NCBI GenBank assembly: GCA_001803395.1
Contig: MHBU01000030.1
Span: 38,859 to 74,364, forward strand
Reading direction: 5' to 3'
Length of the DNA stretch: 35,506 nt
DNA from: Methylotenera sp. RIFCSPLOWO2_02_FULL_45_14
GTDB lineage: Bacteria; Pseudomonadota; Gammaproteobacteria; Burkholderiales; Methylophilaceae
Shown here: in pieces, positions 1-8,167 of the stretch
Layout of the letters: each line of letters begins with the position of its first letter
Position numbering within the stretch: position 1 is the stretch's first letter
Position numbers and translations under genes: made by a program
The notes under the pieces: generated by a model
Seen by the model: only the letters and a program-made list of their open reading frames with translations
Database searches by the model: none
What the model was told of the DNA's origin: nothing

Positions 1-2
1 GC

Positions 3-704
3 CAAACCATCCGCGACCCAATGGAGCAGGTGTATGTGCGCTTATTTAATCAAAAAAGTGCCACACCTGTTTACGTGATTTGTGATTTATCAGGCAGTAT
101 GAATTTTGGTGCAAAAAAACGCAAAATCAAATTGGCGGCTGAAATCGCAGAATCTATTGCGCAATCTGCCAGCGAACATCACGACCCATTTGGTTTTATT
201 GGCTTTGATGAAAAAGTACGTGAAGACTGGATCAGCACATCGTCATTCAAATCACACCGTGCCATTGCCATGGCCGAATCGTTAAAAGATTTTCACCCAG
301 CACCCGTCAATTGCACTGGCATTACTGAAGTTTACCGTTATTTACCACGTGAACGCTCATTGGTATTTTTAATCTCTGACTTTCACATGCCTAATGCTTT
401 ACTTGAAGATTCACTTTCTAATTTGTTGCGTCACCATATTGTGCCGATTGTGTTGTGGGATGCTGCGGAATACAGGAATTTACCTGAATTTGGTTTAACC
501 AACGTCACCGATGCTGAAACAGGACAAATGCGTACCTTGTTTTTGCGTAAAGAATTACGTGAAAAAATCGTGCAATCTTTTGAAAATCGGCGTAATGAAA
601 TTTACGAACTATTTATGCGCTTTGACATGCCGCCGTTTTATGTTGAAGGTGAGTTTGATGCAGATAGACTCACAGAATATTTTCACCAATTTGTAGCCGC
701 TTAA
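3..704 (+). CDS. mxaS: MxaS-type DUF58 protein, 5'-truncated by window edge
   Basis: The reading frame is open from the window edge, so the Met at position 21 is probably internal; residues QTIRDP precede it in frame. The visible 234 codons contain a vWA-like core with a DLSGS metal-site motif (positions 84-98) and a second strand ending LVFLISDFHMP. Known MxaS proteins are DUF58 members of roughly 290 residues encoded after mxaR (a MoxR-type AAA ATPase) in methanol dehydrogenase clusters, and are needed for an active, calcium-loaded enzyme. The family call rests on the motif plus the perfectly ordered mxaA-C-K-L genes behind it; mxaA follows after 19 bp. Alone it could be any DUF58 protein, but the context makes mxaS the best reading. 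Confidence 0.85.
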   Translation, partial: QTIRDPMEQVYVRLFNQKSATPVYVICDLSGSMNFGAKKRKIKLAAEIAESIAQSASEHHDPFGFIGFDEKVREDWISTSSFKSHRAIAMAESLKDFHPAPVNCTGITEVYRYLPRERSLVFLISDFHMPNALLEDSLSNLLRHHIVPIVLWDAAEYRNLPEFGLTNVTDAETGQMRTLFLRKELREKIVQSFENRRNEIYELFMRFDMPPFYVEGEFDADRLTEYFHQFVAA

Positions 705-723
705 CTTAAGTAAAACTTACATC

Positions 724-1722
724 ATGACAAAATTTATACGTTTTATATGCTTAGCCTGTACATTATGCCTGGCACCGCTTTCCGCAGTTGCAATAGATAG
801 CCAAAACTTGCCTGACATTAAAGAAGGTTTTGTCACCATAGAAACCATAGACCCTACACAGCGCGTAGGCTATACCGTGGGTGATATTATTGAGCGAGAA
901 GTGATTTTAACCATTAAAGCACCCTACAAGCTGGTTGAAACATCGCTACCGATCAAGGGTTATGAAAAACGTTACAGAGGCCAATTGATCGGCATTGAAC
1001 TCAAAAATATTCATCATGAAAAAGATGTGCATCAGGACTACACCACACATCATATTAAGTTAGCCTATCAAGTATTTACCAATAGCGTGGTAGCAAAAAA
1101 TGCGGCATTAGGGCCAGAATATCTCAACTTAATCAACGCCAAAAATAGTCAAGATTTGGTCAAATACCGTATTCCAAGCTTAGATATTGCCATTTCACCG
1201 CTGGCGATTTTTGGCGCTGTTAAAGTTGAAAATAATATGAGCCCAATGCTCGGGCCCTTGTTAATGGCAGATGACCGTGAGAAACAGTGGTTAAAAGTTG
1301 CGCTGGGAATGCTTGCGATAAGTTTGCTGGGCTTACTTTATATCCTGGGCGTGCATACTTGGCTGCCACGCATGGGCGGTCCGTTTGCAAGTGCTTATCG
1401 CACATTACGCAAAACGCCAAACTCTGCTGAAGGCTTAAAACAAGCGGTGTCAAAATTGCACCAATCTTTTAACAGTACGGCTACAATGAGTATTTTTAGC
1501 GACAACTTAGATGCATTTTTAGTAAAACGCCCTAATTTTTCACCATTAAAATATGAAATTCAACAATTCTTTGCCTTATCTCGCCATGTTTATTTTGAGC
1601 CTAACGCAACACATGATATAGGCAACAACCCAAGCAAGTGGCTGGTGCAATTTGCGCGCCGCTGCCGCGACTGCGAACGCGGTTTAACACCAACGCCTTT
1701 AAATACCAAGGCGGGAACATAA
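724..1722 (+). CDS. mxaA: MxaA, methanol dehydrogenase maturation protein
   Basis: This 332-residue protein starts with a signal peptide (hydrophobic core about residues 5-22, cleavage near AVA-ID). It continues as a periplasmic domain to about residue 188, has one membrane segment (about 190-210) and ends in a roughly 120-residue cytoplasmic tail. That topology matches MxaA, a membrane-anchored factor that mutant studies in methylotrophs place in calcium insertion or maturation of PQQ-dependent methanol dehydrogenase. The general layout resembles BatD-like partners of vWA proteins. It lies 19 bp after mxaS and 3 bp before mxaC, so the genes are almost certainly cotranscribed. The call depends on gene order as much as on sequence, because MxaA has no catalytic motif to check. 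Confidence 0.82.
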   Translation: MTKFIRFICLACTLCLAPLSAVAIDSQNLPDIKEGFVTIETIDPTQRVGYTVGDIIEREVILTIKAPYKLVETSLPIKGYEKRYRGQLIGIELKNIHHEKDVHQDYTTHHIKLAYQVFTNSVVAKNAALGPEYLNLINAKNSQDLVKYRIPSLDIAISPLAIFGAVKVENNMSPMLGPLLMADDREKQWLKVALGMLAISLLGLLYILGVHTWLPRMGGPFASAYRTLRKTPNSAEGLKQAVSKLHQSFNSTATMSIFSDNLDAFLVKRPNFSPLKYEIQQFFALSRHVYFEPNATHDIGNNPSKWLVQFARRCRDCERGLTPTPLNTKAGT

Positions 1723-1725
1723 GTC

Positions 1726-2715
1726 ATGCTTTTTTCACATCCATGGCTACTTTGGTTGCTGCCGCTGGCGGTATTGCCTCTTTTGTTACAGCGTGCACAT
1801 GCCAAGCATTATTCCTGGGTAAATATGTTGCCGGCTGACCCATTATCTGACCTGATTGGGTTGCTGTTAAAAGCACTCGCTGTACTCACACTGGTTTTTA
1901 TTATTTTAGGATTAGCAGCCCCTCATACCAAAGAGCAAAGCGTAGAGCGCATCGGCGTAGGCGCTCAGATTGCTTTGGTGCTGGACCGTAGCGCAAGTAT
2001 GGATGATCCATTTTCAGGTAGCACGGATGCCACAGGCAATACCACGGTAGGTGAAACTAAATCTGTTGCCGCAGCAAGATTGATTACCGAGTTTGTAAAG
2101 TCACGCCAGCAAGATATGTTTGGCATGATTACGTTTAGCAACTCCGCCATGTATGTGCTGCCACTGAGTGAAAATAAAAAAGCCATCATCGCTGCCGTAC
2201 AGGCAACCAGTGGCAATGCACTATTTCAAACCAACATTGGTAGCGGCTTAACCAGTAGCGCAGGATTATTCAATAAAATCCCCGACTCTGGTTCGCGCGC
2301 GGTAATTTTGGTGTCTGACGGTGCTGGCCGTATGGACGCAAATACCCAGCAAAAAATTAAAGACTGGTTTGACCGTTTACACCTGAGCTTGTATTGGATT
2401 GTACTACGCCAGCCCGATGGCTTAAGTATTTTTGACACCACATACAAACCGGTTGAAGATCAACCATTGCCAGCGGAAATCGAGCTGAATGAATTTTTCA
2501 AAACATTCAAAACACCGTTTAAAGCTTATGAGGCAGAAGATCCTAAATCTTTGCAATTAGCCATGAATGACATTAACAATCGTGAGAAAAAACCTATCAA
2601 ATACTTTGAAAAAATACCTGGTCGTGATTACTCTAACGTTTGCTTCATCATTGCGGCCATCATGATTAGTTTGTTATTAGGTGTGAAATATTTAGAGGTT
2701 AAAACATGGCACTAA
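1726..2715 (+). CDS. mxaC: MxaC, membrane-anchored vWA protein
   Basis: This 329-residue protein has two N-terminal membrane segments (about 5-22 and 43-65), a vWA domain beginning near residue 80 and a C-terminal membrane segment (about 305-322). The metal-ion-dependent adhesion site is intact: DRSAS at 87-91 and an ILVSDGAG strand further on. This arrangement is the BatA/MxaC type, in which a vWA domain sits between membrane anchors. In methylotrophs MxaC works with MxaA, K and L in making active calcium-containing methanol dehydrogenase; the biochemical step is not settled. The gene overlaps mxaK by 10 bp, indicating translational coupling. Confidence 0.85.
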   Translation: MLFSHPWLLWLLPLAVLPLLLQRAHAKHYSWVNMLPADPLSDLIGLLLKALAVLTLVFIILGLAAPHTKEQSVERIGVGAQIALVLDRSASMDDPFSGSTDATGNTTVGETKSVAAARLITEFVKSRQQDMFGMITFSNSAMYVLPLSENKKAIIAAVQATSGNALFQTNIGSGLTSSAGLFNKIPDSGSRAVILVSDGAGRMDANTQQKIKDWFDRLHLSLYWIVLRQPDGLSIFDTTYKPVEDQPLPAEIELNEFFKTFKTPFKAYEAEDPKSLQLAMNDINNREKKPIKYFEKIPGRDYSNVCFIIAAIMISLLLGVKYLEVKTWH

Positions 2716-3278
2716 ACCCAAAAATACGGTTATCTATAAAACAATTTCTTACAGTGAAAAAACTGACGGTGTTACTCACACTCACAGCGATAGTTGCCGC
2801 ATTGAGTAGTGCGTATTTTTACAACCGCATCAATCAAATTGATAATTTCAATCAAGCTATTAATGCAGGTAAACCACCAAAAACCGACCTGCAAAGTTTT
2901 GAAGCTAAATTCTCAACAGCGTATTGGCTAGCAACAAATGAACGTTACAAAGAAGCCACTTTGCTGTTTAACAAAGCACTCAATGGTGCAAGTGACGAGC
3001 AGAAAGCCGCTATTCATTATAATTTGGGGAATATTTTCTTTAGACGCGGATTAGCCATCAGCGGCACCAACATGACTGTGCGTGATGAAGCTGAATATTT
3101 GGTGCGCCAAGCTAAGACAGCCTATCTACAATCGTTAAGACTAGATAATTCAAACTGGGGGGCACGCCACAATTTAGATCGTCTGCTTGGCATGTTGCCA
3201 GAGACACCAGTGCCGGGCGCTGGTGAAAGTGACTCACCAGGACTCATTATGGGCAACATCCCTGTTGGTCTGCCATAA
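2706..3278 (+). CDS. mxaK: MxaK, TPR-like membrane-anchored protein
   Basis: A 190-residue protein with one N-terminal membrane segment (about 18-37) and a helical, TPR-like region (residues about 60-160, with A-x-HYNLGNIFFRRGL and ARHNLDRLLG typical of TPR helices). The C-terminus is a short Pro/Gly-rich tail. Position between two vWA genes is exactly that of MxaK in the mxaRSACKL order, where it is thought to scaffold the MxaC/MxaL pair during methanol dehydrogenase maturation. It begins inside the end of mxaC and stops 9 bp before mxaL. Function is inferred from context; sequence alone shows only a membrane-anchored TPR-like protein. Confidence 0.78.
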   Translation: MALNPKIRLSIKQFLTVKKLTVLLTLTAIVAALSSAYFYNRINQIDNFNQAINAGKPPKTDLQSFEAKFSTAYWLATNERYKEATLLFNKALNGASDEQKAAIHYNLGNIFFRRGLAISGTNMTVRDEAEYLVRQAKTAYLQSLRLDNSNWGARHNLDRLLGMLPETPVPGAGESDSPGLIMGNIPVGLP

Positions 3279-3287
3279 AGAATCATC

Positions 3288-4292
3288 ATGTCAACTTTAC
3301 ACAAATTTCTTAGCCACCTTCGCCATCGTCACGACATTACGCTGCTGCTGACCGCGCTTTTTCTGCTGATTATTGCTATTTTCAACCCCAAAATACCGGT
3401 TAAACGCGACATTTACAGTTACATTTTAGTGGCTGACATTTCACAAAGCATGAATGTCGTTGATAAAACGCTCAACGGCAAACCTGTGTCGCGCGTGGTA
3501 TATATGCAAGACATGTTACATAAATTGGTGGGTGAACTGCCATGCGGCACCAATGTGAGCATGAGCGTATTTGCTGGCGTAAGCGTGGCCGCACTTTACA
3601 CCCCTATAGAAGTTTGTGAAAATTTCGATGCCATTAAGGACACCATCGATCACCTTGATTGGCGCACGGCGTGGTCTGGCAACAGTCGCATACGGGCTAG
3701 CATGACAGCCCTTGCAAGAACCATACGTTCATTTCCAGAGCCTGCGCAAGTGGTGTTTTTTACTGATGGTGAAGAAGCGCCTAGACTCCACGTTTTTAAT
3801 AAAGAAAATCTAACCGCGTTTCAAGGCGGCGAAGACTGGCTGCTGGTAGGGATTGGCGATGATAAAGGGGCGCCGATTCCTAAATTTGATGAATTCAACC
3901 AATTAATTGGTTATTGGTCTAACGAAAGCTTTGCCTTACAGCCTGGTATTGCACAAATTTCAGAATCCAACATTGGTACACGCAATGATAATGTAGCGGG
4001 TGAAACAGGCGATCGTTATTTATCAAAACTGGATGAAGAATACTTAAAAGAATTATCAAAAGAAGTGAACGGCATGTATGTGCGCGGCGATAGCGTGCAA
4101 AATGTACTGAGTGCGATGAAAAAACAAAAACCTGCACGACGCGATAAATCAGGTTTTGAAATCCGTTGGATTCTAGCGGGGCTTGCTGCATTTTTATTTA
4201 TTTTAGCTTACACCCCTAAGCACCCTGTGCTAGAACTAAAAACTCAATGGCGTAACTTTATCAATCGCCGCCGTCAGTCTAACCGCGCTTAA
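3288..4292 (+). CDS. mxaL: MxaL, membrane-anchored vWA protein
   Basis: A 334-residue protein with an N-terminal membrane segment (about 17-33), a vWA domain from about residue 44 and a second membrane segment near the C-terminus (about 288-306). The metal-site motif DISQS is at 50-54, and a second conserved strand reads VVFFTDGEEAP. It resembles BatB-type proteins and fills the MxaL slot as the last gene of this mxa run. The usual following gene mxaD is absent: the next gene is on the other strand. MxaL is required for calcium loading of methanol dehydrogenase in studied methylotrophs. No mxaF or xoxF is visible, so which dehydrogenase is served cannot be told from the window. Confidence 0.83.
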   Translation: MSTLHKFLSHLRHRHDITLLLTALFLLIIAIFNPKIPVKRDIYSYILVADISQSMNVVDKTLNGKPVSRVVYMQDMLHKLVGELPCGTNVSMSVFAGVSVAALYTPIEVCENFDAIKDTIDHLDWRTAWSGNSRIRASMTALARTIRSFPEPAQVVFFTDGEEAPRLHVFNKENLTAFQGGEDWLLVGIGDDKGAPIPKFDEFNQLIGYWSNESFALQPGIAQISESNIGTRNDNVAGETGDRYLSKLDEEYLKELSKEVNGMYVRGDSVQNVLSAMKKQKPARRDKSGFEIRWILAGLAAFLFILAYTPKHPVLELKTQWRNFINRRRQSNRA

Positions 4293-4309
4293 GTACACTC
4301 AAAATGCTA

Positions 4310-4753
4310 CTAGTGTGGCTGCCCCCAGCGCAACCACACTCTTAGTTGACGATAATTTTCAGCGTCAACCATACCAGGCAGAATAGCGATGCGAGAAGTC
4401 AATAATCGCCTGATAAAACTGGCATGATGAAGCTGAAAATGCACCACTGTTAAATAAGGCGTCACTACACTATCCGCGCACACCGTGCCTGCAAACTTTA
4501 CACCGTCTCTACACGTTAATTGCAGTTCGTTTTTTACGTTGACGTTCAGCGCCACCCAAGACCATGGTAGTAATAACAATCCGCGCATGCAGACTGAATA
4601 AAAGGCTAAAAGAAAAAGAAAAATCATTAATAACAATTTAATCTGCCAAGCCAGTGCGAGCAGGATTAAAATACAACACATGACCAAACTCATTAGTGTA
4701 ATAAGCACAGAAAATAAAATCGAAGGCTTGAAATTGATGAGTATTGGCTTCAC
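4310..4753 (-). CDS. YgfX-like membrane protein
   Basis: A small protein with two close N-terminal membrane segments and a C-terminal soluble part ending in YRQLRVWLRW, the typical end of the YgfX (CptA) family. The family call is strengthened by the divergent ygfZ next door, because ygfX, sdhE and ygfZ are neighbours in E. coli. YgfX there is an inner-membrane protein linked to SdhE and cell-division control; its precise role is uncertain. The start is doubtful: the frame is open back to a TTG at 4780 with no visible ribosome binding site. I prefer the GTG at 4753, which gives an N-terminus (MKPILINFKPS) like those of relatives. No sdhE gene is present here. Confidence 0.6.
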   Translation of the reverse strand: MKPILINFKPSILFSVLITLMSLVMCCILILLALAWQIKLLLMIFLFLLAFYSVCMRGLLLLPWSWVALNVNVKNELQLTCRDGVKFAGTVCADSVVTPYLTVVHFQLHHASFIRRLLTSRIAILPGMVDAENYRQLRVWLRWGQPH

Positions 4754-4788
4754 GTTATCAACCAGAGTTAATTTAAGCAAAGGTTAGC

Positions 4789-5859
4789 ATGAGCATCGCG
4801 CAATGGCATCAATTTCTTCAAAATTCTGCCACACAACAACCAAATGGCAGTGATTCACAGCCAGTCATTCAAGACGGCACAATCATCAGCTTTAGTGATG
4901 CAGCGACTGAACTGCAGTCACTCGTTCAAGACACCATCATCTGTGACCTCTCACATTTAGGTTTACTACAAGTACAAGGGTTAGATGCGCTCACCTTTCT
5001 GCAAGGTCAAGTTACCAATGATGTTAAACAGCTCAATGGCCGTAACGCGCATTACTCAGGCTACTGCAATCCCAAAGGTCGCTTACTCGCGTTGTTTTTA
5101 ACGTTTGCGCATCATGACCATGTGCATTTGCAACTACCTAAAGAACTCATTGAATCAATCTCAAAGCGCCTAAAAATGTTTGTAATGCGTAGCAAGGTAG
5201 AAATTAAAGACGTGAGTGACCAAATAATCAGAATTGGCTTAAATGGTTCAAAAGCAACTGCATTACTAAGCTCAATATTTTCTCAAATCCCACAAAATAA
5301 CGATGCCGCACAGAGTGGTTATGAACTGGTATCACTGAAAAATGCCGCCATCTTGAAACTACCAGGCATGCAACCGCGCTACGAGATTTTTACCGACATT
5401 AGCAATGCCCCGGCGATTTGGAACGCGTTATTACAAGAAGCGAAGCCTGTAGGTGCCGCATGTTGGGAATGGCTGGAAATTCAGGCGGGCATTCCAGACG
5501 TTACTTTAAAAACACAAGAAGCATTTGTGCCACAAATGCTGAATTTAGATTTGCTAGGCGGCATCAATTTCAAAAAAGGCTGTTATACAGGACAAGAAAT
5601 TGTTGCGCGTACACATTATCTCGGCACAGTAAAACGTCGCACGCATCTTGCCCACATCAACGTCAGCTTGCGGCCTACTGCAGGGGATGATGTACATAAT
5701 AGCCAACATGAAATTGTTGGTAAAATTGTCAGGAGCGCCCCAGCACCTGTTGGCGGCTATGATGTACTGGTAGAGCTTAGACTTGAAAGCATTGAAGCTG
5801 GCCAATTATTGGTTAATAACAACATCCTTGAAATTCAACCGCTCCCTTACAAACTATAG
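4789..5859 (+). CDS. ygfZ: YgfZ/GcvT-like folate-binding protein
   Basis: This 356-residue protein carries the family signature KGCYTGQEIVAR at about 262-273, including the conserved cysteine essential in YgfZ. The N-terminal part has DLSHLGLLQVQGLDALTFLQGQ, the usual aminomethyltransferase-like fold start. YgfZ/IBA57 proteins use tetrahydrofolate and help build or repair certain Fe-S enzymes, including tRNA methylthiolase MiaB. The gene starts close to the divergent ygfX-like gene, so its promoter must lie inside that coding region. Length fits the family (about 325-360). It ends 57 bp before a strong hairpin terminator. Confidence 0.92.
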   Translation: MSIAQWHQFLQNSATQQPNGSDSQPVIQDGTIISFSDAATELQSLVQDTIICDLSHLGLLQVQGLDALTFLQGQVTNDVKQLNGRNAHYSGYCNPKGRLLALFLTFAHHDHVHLQLPKELIESISKRLKMFVMRSKVEIKDVSDQIIRIGLNGSKATALLSSIFSQIPQNNDAAQSGYELVSLKNAAILKLPGMQPRYEIFTDISNAPAIWNALLQEAKPVGAACWEWLEIQAGIPDVTLKTQEAFVPQMLNLDLLGGINFKKGCYTGQEIVARTHYLGTVKRRTHLAHINVSLRPTAGDDVHNSQHEIVGKIVRSAPAPVGGYDVLVELRLESIEAGQLLVNNNILEIQPLPYKL

Positions 5860-5916
5860 GGAACTGCCAAACACCGTTAGATTTAGTCTCGTTAGGTTTA
5901 GCAAAATTAAATAATG

Positions 5917-5961
5917 ACCCCCAATAAAAACGCGGCAAATAGCCGCGTTTTTATTGGGGGT
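5917..5961. terminator. Bidirectional hairpin terminator, perfect 20-bp stem
   Basis: Two 20-base arms (5917-5936 and 5942-5961) are perfect inverted complements around a 5-base loop. A GC-rich top (CGCGGC/GCCGCG) is followed by a run of five T, and the base of the stem is ACCCCC/GGGGGT. The hairpin sits between the convergent ygfZ (+) and thioredoxin-like (-) genes, so it can end transcription from both sides. Confidence 0.85.
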
Positions 5962-5980
5962 AAAACAACTAATTTTAAAC

Positions 5981-6352
5981 TTAGTTCGCTTTACTGGCTT
6001 CTTGTTTGTAATACTCACGGACTGGCATCATATCGAACTCACGCGCCCACTTAATAATTTCATCTAACGCTGGGGCACCAATTTCACCCACTTGTGCATG
6101 AATGCCTGCTTGCTCACGCACCACCAAAACGCCAGGAATTTGATTTACTTCAAAATAATCGCCAATTTCAGGGTCGGTCTCAGTATTCACTAAGCCAAAC
6201 ACAATATCAGTATTTTTTGCCGCAGCCGCTTCAAAAGTTGGGGTAAATGCAACGCATGGATCACACCATGGTGCCCAAAAATCAATGATGACAAAATCAT
6301 TTTTTTCGATAGTTTCTTTGAAATTTTCTTTATTGAGTGCAACAACTGCCAT
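5981..6352 (-). CDS. Thioredoxin-like protein with CDPC active site
   Basis: A 123-residue single-domain thioredoxin fold with no signal peptide, so cytoplasmic. The active site is WAPWCDPC (Cys30 and Cys33), and the cis-proline loop is QIPGVLVV (Pro73). Classical thioredoxin has CGPC and a Pro-Thr loop; here Asp replaces Gly in the dithiol motif and Gly follows the cis-Pro. These changes usually shift redox potential or partner choice, so it should be called thioredoxin-like rather than trxA. The tail after residue 105 is longer than in E. coli thioredoxin. It is 105 bp downstream of the nitroreductase gene on the same strand and may have its own promoter. Confidence 0.85.
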   Translation of the reverse strand: MAVVALNKENFKETIEKNDFVIIDFWAPWCDPCVAFTPTFEAAAAKNTDIVFGLVNTETDPEIGDYFEVNQIPGVLVVREQAGIHAQVGEIGAPALDEIIKWAREFDMMPVREYYKQEASKAN

Positions 6353-6457
6353 GACGACATCCTAATGTAATAATTGACTTTAAATAAGTTGTAAGAGTTT
6401 AGCAGAGGTCGGCCATTAAGTTAAGATGCAAACTAAGTTCTACTATTTGAATAAGCA

Positions 6458-7057
6458 CTAAACGACTGGTTTATCCCAACTATTGGCAAAAAACAAGGCA
6501 TTTAATGGGCGACGATTACGCTCTGCTGTTTCACGGCTTAATACTTCACCTTCTAAATTGGCGATATCAGCTGGGTAACCCACAGAAATCATTGCCATCG
6601 GAATATATTGTGCTGGAATAGCAAAAGCATCCCGCGCAGCGTCTGCATTAAAACCGCCCATCTGATGCGCCATCAACCCCATGCTACTGGCTTGCAGGCA
6701 TAGGTTCTCTGCTGCTGCACCTGTGTCGTATTGCCCCCAGCGATTGGATTGCTGATTGTGGTTAAACAAAGTATCTGCACATACCAGCAATAATACTGGC
6801 GCATCTTTCACCCAAGCTTGGTTGCCTGCCACCAGACAATCGAACGCTGATTGCCAGGCTTTTGCATCGGTATTTTTATTCCATACAATAAAACGCCAGG
6901 GCTGATCACCAAAGCAGGAAGGCGCCCAACGCGCGGCTTCAAGTAGTGCAACTACCTGCTCGTGTGAAACAACTTTTGTCGCATCATAAGCCCTACCACT
7001 CCAACGGTTAGCGATTGTTGCATCGATCGGCACTTGAGTAATTGCTGGCTTGTGCAT
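6458..7057 (-). CDS. Nitroreductase family flavoprotein
   Basis: A 199-residue protein of the FMN-dependent nitroreductase family. Supporting features are the N-terminal RWSGRAYD (the R-x-S-x-R phosphate-binding type motif), EAARWAPSCFGDQPWRFIV for FMN contacts, and a GAAAENLCLQASSMGL central helix. Such enzymes reduce quinones, nitroaromatics or related electrophiles with NAD(P)H; the natural substrate is not predictable. The start codon lies 4 bp after the stop of the Old Yellow Enzyme gene, so the two are cotranscribed. This suggests a joint role in reductive detoxification of electrophiles. Confidence 0.88.
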   Translation of the reverse strand: MHKPAITQVPIDATIANRWSGRAYDATKVVSHEQVVALLEAARWAPSCFGDQPWRFIVWNKNTDAKAWQSAFDCLVAGNQAWVKDAPVLLLVCADTLFNHNQQSNRWGQYDTGAAAENLCLQASSMGLMAHQMGGFNADAARDAFAIPAQYIPMAMISVGYPADIANLEGEVLSRETAERNRRPLNALFFANSWDKPVV

Positions 7058-7061
7058 GGTA

Positions 7062-8141
7062 TTAAGCCTTTAAAAATGGATAGTCAGTGTAGCCTTTTTC
7101 AGTACCACCATAAAAGGTGTTTGCATCAGCCTCGTTTAATGATGCATCCGCTTTAAACCGTTCCACCAAATCCGGGTTAGCGATAAATGGCACACCGTAG
7201 GCAATGGCGTCTGCGTGACCACTCGCAATGGCGGCATTACCACGCAACTTATCGTAAGACAAGTTTGCAATATAAGCACCCTTAAAATGTTTGCGAAACG
7301 CATCAAAATCAAACGGGTCAGCAATACCGCCGCCATGAATGCCGCCTTCTACCACATGCAAATAAGCAAGTTTAAATGGATTCAGAGACTCAGCAACATA
7401 ATTAAACAGCGTTTGCGGATTGCTATCATGCATATCATTAAATGGATTCACTGGCGAAAGGCGCACACCCACTTTATCGGCGCCTGCAACTGCTACCACC
7501 GCTTTAATTACCTCCAGCAATAAACGTGCTCGATTTTCAAAGCTTCCGCCATATTGATCTGTACGCTTATTGCTGCCATCACGTAAAAACTGATCTAACA
7601 AATAACCATTAGCTGCGTGTACTTCAACGCCATCAAAACCCGCGGCGAGTGCGCTCTTGGTTGCATGGACATAATCGGCCACAATGCCTGCTAACTCACG
7701 GACATCCAATGCGCGAGGCTCAACATAATCGACCAAGCCTTGATAGGTAAATGCCTGGCCTGCAGGTTTAATGGCTGAAGGTGCCACTGGTAGCGCGCCA
7801 TTGGGTAGCAAACTTGGGTGTGAAATACGCCCCACATGCCAGAGCTGAATCACAATTTTTCCGCCTTTGGCATGTACGGCATCTGTGATTTTTTTCCAGC
7901 CTGCAATTTGGGCATCCGTATAAATCCCAGGCAATGCAGGATAACCATGCGCCATGGCAGAAATCGGCGTAGCTTCGGTAATAATCAAACCTGCAGATGC
8001 GCGCTGCTCGTAATAGGTCACATTTAGTGGCTGTGGCACGCCACCCTCTCCTGCTCTGTTACGAGTTAGTGGCGCCATGACGATACGGTTCTTGAGCTCA
8101 ATACGACCCAACTTAGCTGGAGAAAATAGATCTTTAGTCAT
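7062..8141 (-). CDS. Old Yellow Enzyme family NADH:flavin oxidoreductase
   Basis: A 359-residue TIM-barrel FMN enzyme of the OYE/NemA type. It starts LFSPAKLGRIELKNRIVMAPLTRNRA as in the family, has the HVGR motif, the substrate-binding VHAANGYL (His-x-x-Asn pair) and RTDQYGGSFENRARLLLEV for FMN binding. These enzymes reduce activated C=C bonds of enals, enones, maleimides or nitro compounds. NemA in E. coli is an example, but orthology cannot be proven here, so no symbol is given. It is the third gene of a likely pirin-yceI-OYE-nitroreductase operon, 26 bp after yceI. Confidence 0.93.
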   Translation of the reverse strand: MTKDLFSPAKLGRIELKNRIVMAPLTRNRAGEGGVPQPLNVTYYEQRASAGLIITEATPISAMAHGYPALPGIYTDAQIAGWKKITDAVHAKGGKIVIQLWHVGRISHPSLLPNGALPVAPSAIKPAGQAFTYQGLVDYVEPRALDVRELAGIVADYVHATKSALAAGFDGVEVHAANGYLLDQFLRDGSNKRTDQYGGSFENRARLLLEVIKAVVAVAGADKVGVRLSPVNPFNDMHDSNPQTLFNYVAESLNPFKLAYLHVVEGGIHGGGIADPFDFDAFRKHFKGAYIANLSYDKLRGNAAIASGHADAIAYGVPFIANPDLVERFKADASLNEADANTFYGGTEKGYTDYPFLKA

Positions 8142-8167
8142 TCAATTATCCTTAATTATTTTAAGTA

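Noticed and set aside
4312-4340. AGTGTGG/CCACACT inverted repeat as a terminator after mxaL
   Set aside because: The stem is only 7 bp with a 15-base loop, has no T run, and lies within the 3' end of the ygfX-like coding region.
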